DNA from: Elysia marginata
Lineage: Eukaryota > Mollusca > Gastropoda > Plakobranchidae
Length of the DNA stretch: 30,997 nt
NCBI GenBank assembly: GCA_019649035.1
Contig: BMAT01000359.1
Location: 121,997 to 152,993 of the forward strand
Direction: 5' to 3'
Positions within the stretch are counted from its first letter, which is position 1. Each line of letters begins with the position of its first letter. The notes below the pieces were generated by a model. The model was not told the DNA's origin. It saw nothing but the letters and a program-made list of their open reading frames with translations, and made no database searches. Shown one piece after another: positions 1-10,471 of the stretch. A program made the position numbers and the translations under genes.

Positions 1-1478
1 AAAAAACAAAACAAAAAATGTTGACTGGACTTAAGATATCCAGCCTCTACATTCCCAATAAAATAAAAAATATATAGGCAAGATGGGAAAAGTGTATTTA
101 TGTACAGCAAAAAGCAAGGGCAAGCACAAGCAAAGAAAATACTGATAGTTGGTTTTATGGCTACTTGGTTTGTGCCCCTTCAAGTTTTTAAGGATAAACA
201 AAACCTCAAGCACTAAAATTAACTCCTGAATTAAAATCAGCAGCTTACTCTTAAAACAGCTCATAACATGTACATGTTTACTAGCACAACTTCTATATTA
301 CAATCTTGTAAAACCATTCAATTGTCAATTGGCAATAGATGCATTTTATGATATACCACTATATAACTTTAAATATTCAAAATATACAAAACTTAAATGC
401 AGACATACGGATAAGTAATTTTAATATTTGAAGTTTGCAAAATTGTAGAGAGTACTAAGTATTGATAATATAAATTTGAAAATAGAGAAGACATTTTACC
501 TAATATCAGTGGACAAAATCTTATGGAGTTACCTCACAAAGTCAAAAACTTTGACTGGTCTTTTGATATCAAGAAGCAGACAATTATCTTGGAATAAGCT
601 GCACTTAGTGATTTGTCTTCACTACTTCTGATCTCAATTTGCAGGTACCTGTATATATCTTTCCCTTATGATTCTCTTTTAAGCAACATTTTTCAAAGCT
701 ATCAACTGAGCAGCAGCCACAGAGCATCACTTTTAATACTACACTTTAAGCTCCATAACATTATAACTATGCTGTTTTTACAAAAAACAACTTTGAGTTA
801 TAGGTAACATGAATTCTGATGATAAAATGTCCACTTTGAATGAATGAAATGTACATACAATAATTTGCTGGCCTGACATCTAAATTATGCTGTCTTCAAA
901 TGACTACCAGAGTCCTTTCAACCATTTAGAAAGATCACAGCACAGCTTTAAAATGTGAAATAAGGTTATCATCAACTTCTATTCAGATGTTACGATTTTT
1001 ACATTACAATGTATTAATTACAATGTAATTATTACTCTAAGCTTCCAAAGCTAAAAAAAATTGCATGAAACGATAAAAATTTTATGTAAAGATACTAAAA
1101 CGTTTTTTTATTACTTAAAATACAGCAAAAGAGCAGTAAATGTACTTTTGAAAGGGAATTTCTTCAATTATAATTTCAAACATCCCACTCACTCATTGGG
1201 ACGGTCGCAAGAAATTTATATGCAAATCCATATGTGACATTTTTCTTGTACAAAAGCTTATCAGATTTACACATGTTATTTCTTATTAATCCTATTTATG
1301 ATATAAAACTTAAAAACTACTTAAAGACTTTTCTTTCATAAATTCATGACAATCTAATAACCAATAGGTAGAAACAGTTTGTGTTAAAAATATGAATGTC
1401 ATTTGGTTTTATTAGTAAACTATAACTAAACCACTGGCGAAGTATGATGCAAGGAGTTTAAATTGTGGAATAGCACAA
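1..1478. other. AT-rich non-coding flank, no gene seen
   Basis: Only short frames without recognisable domains occur here. The sequence is plain AT-rich DNA with homopolymer runs. It may include distal 3' UTR of the minus-strand LicD-like gene. Confidence 0.5.
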
Positions 1479-1866
1479 TTTATTTACTTGCAAAATAGTT
1501 GCAATTAAGTTGGAACATTTTCTATTACAGCAAAAAAGTAACGGAAGCAAACCAAATGTAAAATTCTTAAATAACCTCAACAATTTTGTAGTACATTCAT
1601 TTCTAGCTATCAGTGATCAAGCAGATATATTTAATTTTTAAGTGCTATTTATTCAGCTTTCTTTTTTTTCCTTATATTGTATACTAGGATGAAAGCTTCA
1701 ACCCGTTTTCCTACTTTGGTGAAACACAACTTTCAAATTTGCTAACAGATGAATGATGTGATAAAATTCAAGTACTTAAAAGTTGGGAAGGAAAAAGCTA
1801 ATTAGATACAAATATCTGTTCTCAAGATGAGCAAGAAATTAATAAAACATAAAGTCATCGTTTAAT
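1479..1866 (-). terminator. Candidate polyadenylation signals of the LicD-like gene
   Basis: Downstream of the stop codon, minus-strand AATAAA hexamers lie at 1653-1648 and 1484-1479, and an ATTAAA at 1866-1861. These would give 3' UTRs of roughly 0.35 to 0.75 kb. The flank is AT-rich, so such hexamers also occur by chance and the true cleavage site is not established. Confidence 0.25.
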
Positions 1867-2191
1867 AAGTAGCAAATCTGGCAGCCATAATTAAGTAGTA
1901 ACAGTGAACAAGCTGGACTGATGGGAAAGCTGTGAACACACTCAGGATACCTTACCAACATCCTCATTGTTAACTGTTATTATTTGAAACACACCCGATT
2001 GATTTCACATGCACTTGTTCACTACACACCTTGATGTGAAATAAGCTAAAGCCACTCTTTGGTTCAGATTTCTGGCATTCATAAATGAATGGACAATTTA
2101 TGCAGTCGTTAAAGAAAATTTTGAACAAAATCCACACTTTTTTCTCATGAATAGTGTTCTCACCAAGTCTGCTTTTCACAAGAGATAATAA

Positions 2192-2809
2192 TCAAACTGG
2201 TTTCCCATTGATCTGCAACTGCTCAACAATAGCACCAGTAGAATCTGTTGCGTAAAACACAAATGGGAAGACTTTATGAAGTTTTTTGCAGTCTATACTG
2301 ACAAGTTTTGACTCAGGAAACTGTTCATTTGTTTTATGAACATAAGCAGCAGTTTTGCAGCCTGAATGATAATCGCCATACTCAGCAGTTATCAGGGACT
2401 TGCAATAGCGAGCAACAGGTACATCAAATATTTCAAACTGTTTGGTTGTCAGGGGAAAAACATCTGTCTTCTTGTTTGCCAAAGAACCCTTGGCACCCCA
2501 TGTTGTTGCCCAAATGTAAGTGTCATCCTCTGTAAAGAAAAAAATATCCAGGTTGGGCCACTTAAACGGCCTGTTGCCTTGGGGCAAATCATGCAAATAA
2601 AATTTCCACTGGCTATAGGATGGAGTAAACAAGTCAAAACCTTTCACATTGCCCAATGTGTTCCGAATATTAATCCACTCTGATCCATTCATGACAATAT
2701 CCACATCATCATCCCATGGGATCATGCCATGATGGCGAATAGCACCCAAGGCTGAGCCAGATATAAGAAACCATGTCAAATTAGCAGCCTCGCATGCCTG
2801 GGAAAATAC
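2192..2809 (-). CDS. LicD-like gene, terminal coding exon with catalytic motifs
   Basis: Encodes residues 146-350. The acceptor ATCTTTTGCAG ends at 2810, so the exon begins with GTA (Val) at 2809 in phase 0, matching the donor phase of the middle exon. This exon alone carries the catalytic core: the glycine-rich GSALGAIRHHG, the PWDDDVDI acidic cluster, LDIFFF and the later VPV and YGDY elements typical of LicD domains. It ends NGKPV before TGA. The residues before Val 146 in the uninterrupted frame (MLYLLQ) are intron sequence. Confidence 0.88.
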   Translation of the reverse strand, partial: VFSQACEAANLTWFLISGSALGAIRHHGMIPWDDDVDIVMNGSEWINIRNTLGNVKGFDLFTPSYSQWKFYLHDLPQGNRPFKWPNLDIFFFTEDDTYIWATTWGAKGSLANKKTDVFPLTTKQFEIFDVPVARYCKSLITAEYGDYHSGCKTAAYVHKTNEQFPESKLVSIDCKKLHKVFPFVFYATDSTGAIVEQLQINGKPV

Positions 2810-5800
2810 CTGCAAAAGATATAACATAGATGTAATGGACCAATGAAAAATTCATGATTACATTAAAAAAATACAACTTAGGAGTAGCCTAAGGAGGGAC
2901 AATAATATGCCTGGTATAGGAGTAAATCCCTTTTATGTGCAGTACACTGGTGGGTTACTAGCAAGCTGCTGTAAATATTGAATTACTGCTTGTTTTCTGT
3001 TTCTTTATTAAATTGGTTAAATCCCAAATGCAAATAAATAACCAGATTAATCCTGAAAGATATAAATCCCTAGCACAATGAGCATGGCTATGAATAACCT
3101 TCTTTTTAAAAAATCTATTTTTTTACTTTATAGGTTATCTTTTATTATGTAAACATAATAAGCCTTGCTATTGCCAAAAATTTTAATCATGCTTATATAT
3201 AATAAAAAAATTAACCTCTATTCATTATTATAAAAAGAATAGAGAAAAATGACAATAACCTTTTAAAAAGACACGCACACATAAATACCATACAAAGTTT
3301 TTAAGCAGCAGAACAAAGAAATGTGTCAGGATTATGTCAGTGCTTGCAAGAAATGAAATTCGAAACATGCTTATATGTGACTCCTGCAAATATTGTCATG
3401 GTTGCATTGTTTACTTTTTTTTTTCTTGGGCTGACCATTGGTTGCACATAAACTTCCTTCTGCCACAGGTTAGCCTCTTTGTTTTTTCTCTTAAACTTGA
3501 CTAATCTATCTAGTAAATATTTGTCATAAAAAGTATATGTATCTCACCACTCTGCTAACCTTTTCATTTCCCCTCATTAGTCTTTGTCTATCTTACATAT
3601 AAACAAACTAGAGTTATACTAGGTACCACAAACTCCCTATCTATGCATGGCAGACAGCCTTGAGAAAGCGCTAAATCAGGAGTTTTTGCCTGTTCTTACA
3701 TAGCCTTCTTTTTGTTTCCAGGAAATAAAATTCAATAAAATCTTGTATATTTGTAATCTTCGTTTTCTTTACCTTGATACTTGTTTTGTTCCTGTAAAAC
3801 GACTTTGAACGGGAAAAATGACGGTTGGAAAAAACCCTGTTTTCCTAAAAAAATTACGCAATTACGGTGAATTTGGATCAAGGGTTCAAGGACTTATTTT
3901 GATAAAAATTGAATTTCTCGGTCCAGAATTCACATTTTTAGACAATTTAAACGGTTATATGCTCGTTAAAAAAAATGCCGTTTAGTTAATTTCGCACATA
4001 ACTGAAAACCATTGCGGCGTCTGTATGTTATCTTGATTTATAAACTTTAGATGGTTATAAATACCTCTTTCTGTGAGGAAAAAATCGGATGTGCGGTATC
4101 TAAATAAACCGTATTTAGTGCTCTAAATGTTGCAAAAAAAATAAGTTGATATCGATCACCTGGATCTAGGAATTTAGCTTAAAAAACTACTACCTACACG
4201 CAGTAAGCGATAGCCGCGGCCATGGACCCAACGGCTGTTTCTAGATCTAGATCTAGGGACTCAGTGGCTGTTTCTTACTTTCTAGATCTAAATCTAGTCC
4301 TTACAGTGCGCGCTGAATTAAACCAATGTTCCTTAAGAGATGGCGAGATTCACATTTTGTGTGAGTAGTTTTGCAATTAATTTTTAAGCTTAGAATTTTT
4401 TCTACCTTCATTTAAATTAAAGAAATAAGTGATTCTTCATTTCTATTAAACGGTGTCAAGGTAGTAAGATCGGAGCTTTAACAGCCAAACACATCAGCAT
4501 TAGTTCAATTTTTCGCAAACGGATTTAATTTTATTTACGCAAAACTCATGGATTTTTTAAGAACAGTTATGCCTTTACTTGAAGTGAAAGGGGTTTTCAA
4601 ATAGTTTTAAGAATTATTTTAATAATTAGTTTTTGTCATTGTAAAAATGGCCGTAACCGAAAATATAATGTGGGGGACAATGTCCACTTCAACTGAACGT
4701 CAAGCAAGGCTAGATATAGATTTCTAGTTAAATCTAGACTACTGACTCTTGCTTTTCTATTATTGACATCAAAATTAAAGGACACCATTTAACTGGTGTA
4801 AGACATCTCGTTTTCATTGCTGAAAATAGTCAAGTATGAACCGTTACAAATAATCTTGTAATGCACACGTTTCACTTTCAGTTTATTCCTTCAGTTTATG
4901 TAATTTTTAATTTTGAAAACATGTCTTAACTTTTAAATTGATATAGCTAGTATAAATTTAACAACAAATTTGGATTTGGCATCCAAAAATACAATATGTG
5001 TGAAAGTTTCAGCACAGTATCTTAAAAATTGAATGAGTTATGTCGAATTATGAAGATTCAGTGTTAAACAATATAATTTTATCAGTTCAAAACGTTACAT
5101 AACTTTTTAACCAATAGATATATTATAAATCTAACTGCAGATTTAGTTTCTGCATCCAAAAATACATAGAGTGTGAAAGTTTCAGTACAATATCTTAAAA
5201 ATTCAGTGATTTATGTTATGTAACGTTCTTAAAATGTGCGATTGACGCATTTTCTCTGCCAAAACACGTTTTTTGCCATGAAGGTGACTTTGTCATGTCT
5301 TGCACAAAAAACTATTTCTTCTACAGCTCTGGAAAAAATTGAGTGTCAACAATGTACTACTGATTTTGTATTTTGCAAGTTACATGGATGTAACTGTCTT
5401 AGTTTTTATTTTACGTATTGCTAAAAATAACTATTTGCTATCTTTGAGCATTTTTTTTAACTGACTAAACGGATTTTTCCTGTTTTTGTTCCTTCATAAA
5501 TTTTTATCTTTTTAACTTACAGTTTTGAAAGTTCATGGAATGAAAGTGGGGATGCCAATTTATATGTTAATATTAAAATGAAAGTTTTCATTGTAATACT
5601 TTTGTTGCAGTATCAATTTAAAACAAGGCCATTTTTCAATTTTGCGTATTTGCTTCGTAATTTATAGATTTTATGATTTTAAAATCCTGTAACTTTTTTG
5701 TTTGTGAACGGATTTCAATAATTCTTTTTTTTTTTTTTATGTTCATGGTTTCAAAGTATCTGCCAAATAAAATCATATACAAGACATTTTGAAGTGTTTC

Positions 5801-7219
5801 AAAATTTAGTTTGTGATACCTAGTTATACAGTACTGTAGCCTACACACCTTAAGTGTATAAAGAAACACTGCCCTGTCTTCATCTGCCATCAGTGGCTTG
5901 AATCTCATATACTCCTCTAGCTCTTGCCTTGCTGCAGCATCACCCTTGTCAGCCTGCTCTCCAAGTGCCTTAGTTTTGGCATAAAAGGCCGGATAAGCTT
6001 TCAGTTGGTAGCGTTCCTGCTTCACCTCACTCAGATCCACTTCAATTGGAGCTGGGCTCTTTCCTAATGGGGTCTCTTCTACAGGAAAATACTGGTTGTG
6101 GGTCATTACCTGAATATGCAAAACAAAACTATTAAAACAAGATTTATTTGTATCAACCTAGCTAGTTAAGGATTTAATTTTCATTTGGTGGTGGATGCAA
6201 ATTTTACCTTCACAAACTGTATCAGGATCCTTTGCTTTGTATAAAGATGTCTAGGATTACTTGAGAAAATATTTCTACATAAAATTAATCTTTGATGCAG
6301 TGATTACATTAGCCAAGAACCTGAAAAAAAAATTCCATTTTCTTTTTTTTTTCTTTCTCCCACTATCCAGCCACTCTTTTAGGTTTTTGAACTCAAGCTT
6401 TATCTTGAATACTGCTGCTTTTAAAAATGATTAATACACATCATATTAAAACGAATCAGCTATGTTGTTAAACTTCTAGTTTTTGGGTGTGAATCCTTTA
6501 CAGATACTCAAACACAACTATGTAAAATACTTATAGAAATCAAGCTATGTGGACTTTTTATTTAATTCAAGTCAAAGTGTCTGTCAATGAAATAAGGAGC
6601 TACTAGATGGCAAAATTACAGAAACTGTTTGGGACAGTGAGGATGTGGGTTATTTGACCTTTTTGATATGGAAAAAAAAACTTACTGTAGATAAAGAAAA
6701 CAATAAAAAAGTAACTAAGAGTGGTCAATAAAAAGACCAGATCTCATCCACGATGGATGTAGTTTTTCTTTTCCAATGTGTGATACATGAAGCGCAACTT
6801 TACACAACTCAAGATAGATAATATCATCCAAAAGAAAATAATGATTTTTAATACCTATTTATACCAAATAAGAGGACCTAGGCAGTTCTTTTTCAATTTA
6901 GTTTATTACACTCAATATTGCGGTCATTAATTTTCCCATACAAGATACTATCACTGTTTACTGAATCACCCTCATAAATCTAGCAAAATCTCTCACCAAA
7001 GCCTATGACAACTGTATTCAAAAAAAGAAATCATACAAACACTACCTTTAATAAAAATAGGGATGGCTGCTCCATCCATAGTCTTGGTAATGCAAAGTAG
7101 AGGACAGTGTTTCTGATGGGCATTACAGCAAAGATAAGCAGTAGCAACACAGCAGCAACTTTCATGGTACGCCATAAACAGAAAGCTTTGCTAGATCGTC
7201 TCCAGTTGGCCATCTTCAT
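2192..7219 (-). CDS. LicD/fukutin-family type II membrane protein, spliced, 3 exons
   Basis: Spliced gene with exons 7219-7046, 6109-5849 and 2809-2192 (stop TGA 2194-2192), 350 residues. All junctions are GT-AG and phase 0. Residues 1-20 are short and basic, 21-33 are a hydrophobic signal anchor, and the remainder is predicted lumenal. The LicD-type nucleotidyltransferase core is visible: GSALGAIRHHG at 163-173, PWDDDVDI at 176-183 with the acidic metal-binding residues, LDIFFF at 232-237, FDVPV at 273-277 and EYGDY at 288-292. Known family members transfer phosphocholine or, as in fukutin and FKRP, ribitol-phosphate onto glycans in the Golgi. The substrate here cannot be read from sequence, and nematode W02B3.4-like proteins are another possible closest relative. 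The start at 7219 has A at -3; the Met at 7213 is equally plausible. A splice acceptor six bases upstream means an extra 5' exon, perhaps coding, cannot be excluded. No frameshift or missing core motif was seen. Confidence 0.85.
2810..5848 (-). other. Large last intron of the LicD-like gene (phase 0)
   Basis: About 3.04 kb between the donor GTGTGT at 5848 and the acceptor TTTTGCAG at 2810. It contains a tandem duplication near 4928-5220, a cluster of CTAGATCTAG words near 4180-4310 and 4710-4735, and otherwise AT-rich sequence. The first 900 bases from the left (2810-3770) show no repeat I recognise. Confidence 0.8.
4928..5220. repeat. Diverged tandem duplication, unit about 173 bp
   Basis: Two units start at 4928 (AACTTTTAAATTGATATAG) and 5101 (AACTTTTTAACCAATAGATA). 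They share blocks in the same order, notably GCATCCAAAAATACA, then GTGTGAAAGTTTCAG, then ATCTTAAAAATT, at a constant 173-base offset. A weaker possible third copy follows near 5500-5620. It lies inside the last intron of the LicD-like gene and may be the interior of an old transposon or a satellite fragment. Confidence 0.7.
5849..6109 (-). CDS. LicD-like gene, middle coding exon
   Basis: 261 bases, residues 59-145, beginning VMTHNQYFP and ending AVFLYTLK. The acceptor is ATTCAG (6110-6111) and the donor is AAG|GTGTGT (5849|5848), phase 0 on both sides. The segment is hydrophilic and rich in Lys, Glu and Ala, consistent with a lumenal stem and the start of the LicD domain. The open frame continues past 5849 into low-complexity Lys/Ile-rich sequence, which is intron read-through rather than protein. 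Confidence 0.8.
6110..7045 (-). other. Intron between first and middle exons of the LicD-like gene
   Basis: 936 bases, donor GTAGTG at 7045 and acceptor TTCAG ending at 6110, phase 0. AT-rich, with poly-A and poly-T runs and no recognisable element. Confidence 0.78.
7046..7219 (-). CDS. LicD-like gene, first recognised coding exon (signal anchor)
   Basis: Encodes residues 1-58: a basic cytoplasmic tail with WRRSSK, then a hydrophobic run AAVLLLLIFAVM, then a lumenal stem. The exon ends with AAG followed by the donor GTAGTG (minus strand, 7045 downward), leaving phase 0. Reading on would give only four more codons before a stop in the intron, which supports the splice. Immediately upstream, minus-strand CTTCTCTTTAG at about 7236-7226 is a good acceptor, so transcription probably begins further upstream with a 5' exon I could not locate. 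Confidence 0.75.
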
Positions 7220-7225
7220 CTTGAC

Positions 7226-7236
7226 CTAAAGAGAAG
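7226..7236 (-). other. 3' splice site just upstream of the LicD-like start codon
   Basis: The minus strand reads CTTCTCTTTAG, a pyrimidine tract plus AG, and the exon would begin at 7225 with GTCAAG before ATG 7219. The in-frame codon formed by the AG itself is TAG, so the coding frame cannot continue upstream except through an upstream exon joined at 7225. This suggests either a spliced 5' UTR or a further short coding exon. Confidence 0.5.
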
Positions 7237-7346
7237 TGAAAGTTACAGTATTCATTAAATCACCTGGAGAATTGTTGATGGAACACACAATAAGCAACTT
7301 TTGGAAAATTGAGAAAGCTTGTAAGTGTATTGAAGAAAAGATCAGA

Positions 7347-7356
7347 CTCCCTCCCT

Positions 7357-7402
<46 letters not shown>

Positions 7403-7404
7403 GT
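7347..7404. repeat. (CCCT)n/(CT)n microsatellite
   Basis: CCCT repeats grade into about 24 uninterrupted CT repeats and then a CTGT end. On the minus strand this is a purine GA tract about 120 bases upstream of the first LicD-like exon. Confidence 0.95.
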
Positions 7405-7859
7405 CCTGTGCATACCAGTAAATAATTGACTCGTGTTGCCCAAATACTACTTGTATTGGCAGAGTTTGCAGAGTATCAGGGCGGCTTAAGGTCACAATGA
7501 TTAACATTGGGATGCAAGCAGTTTGTAAACATAAAGTAGTGAAAAGACCTCACGTTCCAGATTACTTTGAGGCACCGGTTCTCCATTGCAACCTGATCTT
7601 GATTACGACAGCTTACATTAAAAATATTAAGTAAATGCAAAGAGACAGAAATGTCTTTTGTGATAAATTAAAAAGATTAGCTTTAACCAAAAATAATGCC
7701 AGTATTAGACTTCCGCGTAAACAGGGTACAGTTTTACAAGCGACCACCTGTCCATCACGACCACAATCGTTATGGATCTTCGATAGTCGCCTTAAGCAGG
7801 TCCGTGTGCAGACTAAATTATATCTTCCACATAATTACGACGAATTCTATGTGTCACGT

Positions 7860-8356
7860 AGAACGACCACATCGCAAAAGGGAAGTACTTGAATAGTCAC
7901 GCCTTTCCAGTATGTTTGCTATTTTACCAAAACGTAGACTTTGCTATTTGGTCAGGTTCAAAGGATGGTAAATGATCGGATTCCAAAAAATGCATTGTTC
8001 GGTGAACTTGAGGGAGACGGCTGGTCCAGAGGAAGGCCAGAGCTGAGATATAAGGACTTCTGCAGGAGATACTTGATGTTCGGTGCTGAGAAAGCCTGGC
8101 TATCGACCGCAGCCTCTGTTGGAAACCAGCTGCCTCAGTTGAAATGACAACAGCGGAAATAAGGGGGTTCCTCAATTAGGGGGCACAAGGGAAAGGAGAA
8201 AGTGCCCGAAAAATACATTGAACAGATATACTTGCCTCTTCTGCGGTAGAGTTTGTCAATCAAGCATCGGGCTCTACAGTCACGCCAAAGACTGCTCTAA
8301 ACGGTCCGCTATCAACAGTCATCCAGACTGAAGGATGTCACGATCATCATAATCAT
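7860..8356 (+). pseudogene. Degraded LINE 3' end (RT C-terminus plus CCHC finger)
   Basis: A frame around 7897-7950 gives SSMFAILPKRRL, followed in another frame by GQVQRMVNDRIPKNALFGEL, GRPELRYKDFC and then a stop at 8145-8147. These blocks match, in order, the C-terminal region after the reverse transcriptase of a common metazoan non-LTR retrotransposon family. The frame change near 7953 fits loss of one base. Further on, in a third frame (8230-8331), a finger C-x2-C-x12-H-x3-C (CLFCGRVC, then GLYSHAKDC) is preserved, ending at TGA 8329. A short ATCATCATAATCATT tail follows. It is inactive, with an in-frame TAG at 7894-7896 and at least two frame changes. The sequence at 7560-7860 may belong to the same copy, but I cannot show it. 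Confidence 0.75.
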
Positions 8357-8666
8357 TTGAGCTCCCTTAAACCTATTTTGCATGGCACTAGCGCGCTATC
8401 GTGTTATGCCTTTTCAACACTACTTTATCGACATCGCCTTATGGCCATAATTATTGAAGTAGCAAAGCCTCAACATGCATTGATTTCGACAAGTGGAATG
8501 TGGTGGGTTTTTTTAGAATTTAGGGAAACCAACTGCACATGATTGAGACGTTTTGTAACAACTGTTTTTGGTGAGGAGATACAAAGAGTAGCCGATAGGC
8601 AGATGCTAAGAGACAGAATATGATGGAGATACAGACACGTTGTTTATATCTAGATGGATAGATAAA

Positions 8667-8714
<48 letters not shown>

Positions 8715-8803
8715 CAGACAGAGAGAGAGAGAGAGAGACAGAGAGAGAGACAGACAGACAGAGAGAAAGATGGAGAGAGAGAGGGAGGGAGAGAGAAAGG
8801 GGG
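8667..8803. repeat. (GC)n-(GA)n microsatellite
   Basis: A short GCGCGCGC block passes straight into a long imperfect GA tract with GACA interruptions and a G-rich end. Several apparent long frames on both strands here (Arg/Glu or Ser/Leu rich) are translations of this tract and not proteins. Confidence 0.95.
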
Positions 8804-10027
8804 GAGGATAAGCGGAGCTAAAGAAAACCACTTAACCAGTTTTCTTAAAATGGAAGCCCGATATTGTTGCAATAAGATTACATTGCTAGGGCGTGGATCG
8901 ACACGGAGACAACCAAACCAAACTGAAAAAAAGGTGTGGGGGTGGGTGGGCGTGGAGAGCTATAGAAAGGAAGTTACTTTGTTTGCTGTTGGACAGGTGG
9001 TTCCCTCACTATAGTAGGTCGCGCTGGTTTGGCCTTGTGTCGTGGACCTCAGATAAGACAACTGAACACCTAATCATTCCTTGGCATTCCGCTGATACCG
9101 CGTGATTAGTTGAATTTGCATGAATTCTACGACTTTAAAAGTCCCTGACACTTGGGAAATTTTTAAAAAATCAGATATGTATTAAACGGATGAAGGCTGG
9201 AATTAAGAGAGAGAGGATATATTTGACATAAAGACCTTACCTTTAACTTTAAGATAGTAGATAGGGCTAATTTGTTCAGGAAATTAGCAAAAGGGGCCTT
9301 AGAGAGAACAAAGTTGATATTAGGAACACGTCATTGCAAAAGAAAAAGTCTTGAGAGCTAATGGAACAGCAAGAACATATAATAGGCGGCATCCTTTCAA
9401 ACTAAACATAATTATGAAGATAACCTAAAGACGGGTGAGTTCATAAGAAAAATACACACAAAAAAGATGTCTGCGTTGTGCTGGGTAACCTTTTAAGGTC
9501 AAGGTTGGGGATAACAATTATCGGCAGTGAAAAACAATAATTTGTGGGAATGTATGGACTGAGTAAAGCACACGACGCAAACACAACACTCCACAGAACA
9601 TGTTAGATCAGATTGCTTTCACCGCAGAGATTGAAAAAACGAGCCAACGTTGCATTGCCCGTGGTTATGAGTTACCAATTATATCCAACCAGAACGCATT
9701 TTAACCGAAAAGGACAAAATTGCGAACATGTGTCATGAAAAAATATTTTTCCGATATTGACTGAACATGTAATCTGCTCTAAACGACCGAAAGGCGAAAG
9801 TTATCTACCCATTTCAGCACTAAGAACCTCTTTTGTACCTTCACTTACTCTTTTACAGTGATATAGAATAGATAACAGAGCAATAACAAAATATAAGCGC
9901 GGTCGATTTTTAGGCATTGGACATGGTCATTTACCAAAAAGAACAAAAACGTCACAAACTCTAGTTACACATTTAATGTTAAGTGGGTTGGAAGCTCAAG
10001 AACACAATGAATTTAGAACAATCTGGG
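8804..10027. other. Non-coding stretch, no element recognised
   Basis: No supported gene or repeat. Contains a G-rich patch near 8936-8956 and otherwise mixed unique-looking sequence, probably upstream of the LicD-like gene. Confidence 0.4.
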
Positions 10028-10030
10028 TAA

Positions 10031-10471
10031 GGGTCTAGACAGAGTGGCTTCACAATTCACAGTTCACAATGCATTCTACTTCACAGTGAAAGGAATGTGA
10101 TGTGAACTCTCAAGCAGAGTGAGTTCACATTCGGCTCTCAATCATAATGTTAAACAACAAGAACATAAAAACAAAAACAAAAAAGACTACACACTAGCCT
10201 AGAAATAGGTCAGGCAATCACTTTCACCCCCTCCCCCTACTGCTATTGCTTGCACAACACGAATGAACTGTGAACGAAATTTAGTGCAGCGGTAAAATTG
10301 AAATCACAGTCGAACGGCATGTGACAGATGAGAGAGCGCTGTGGACCGTCAATCCTCAGTTTGTAGAATCCACTCTGCTCCTACACAAGTAGGGTTTTAT
10401 ACAGTTCTTGTCTTATCACTGAGAGAGCATTGAGAATAAGAGTAGAATGTGAAGCCACTCTGTCTTGACCC
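10031..10471. mobile_element. 441-bp MITE with terminal inverted repeats and TAA target duplication
   Basis: The left end reads GGGTCTAGACAGAGTGGCTT followed by CACA. The reverse complement of the right end reads GGGTCAAGACAGAGTGGCTT followed by CACA, one mismatch in 24. The element is flanked by TAA at 10028-10030 and again at 10472-10474, fitting a 3-bp target duplication of the PIF/Harbinger type. Subterminal sequence also pairs loosely (CATTCTACTT on the left, ATTCTACTCTTA on the right complement) and has repeated GTTCACA/TGTGAAC words. There is no open frame, so it is non-autonomous. Superfamily assignment rests on duplication length and the GGG start only. Confidence 0.8.

Noticed and set aside
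1970-2179. 69-codon minus-strand frame after the LicD-like stop
   Set aside because: No recognisable domain and it follows the natural end NGKPV-TGA; more likely 3' UTR than an extra exon.
2308-2683. Plus-strand frames of 75 and 105 codons
   Set aside because: Antisense shadows of the terminal LicD-like exon.
5636-5848. Lys/Ile-rich extension of the middle exon frame
   Set aside because: It lies beyond a good donor site whose phase matches the next exon; intron read-through.
8520-9014. Long frames on both strands rich in Arg/Glu or Ser/Leu
   Set aside because: They translate the GA microsatellite; low complexity in every frame.
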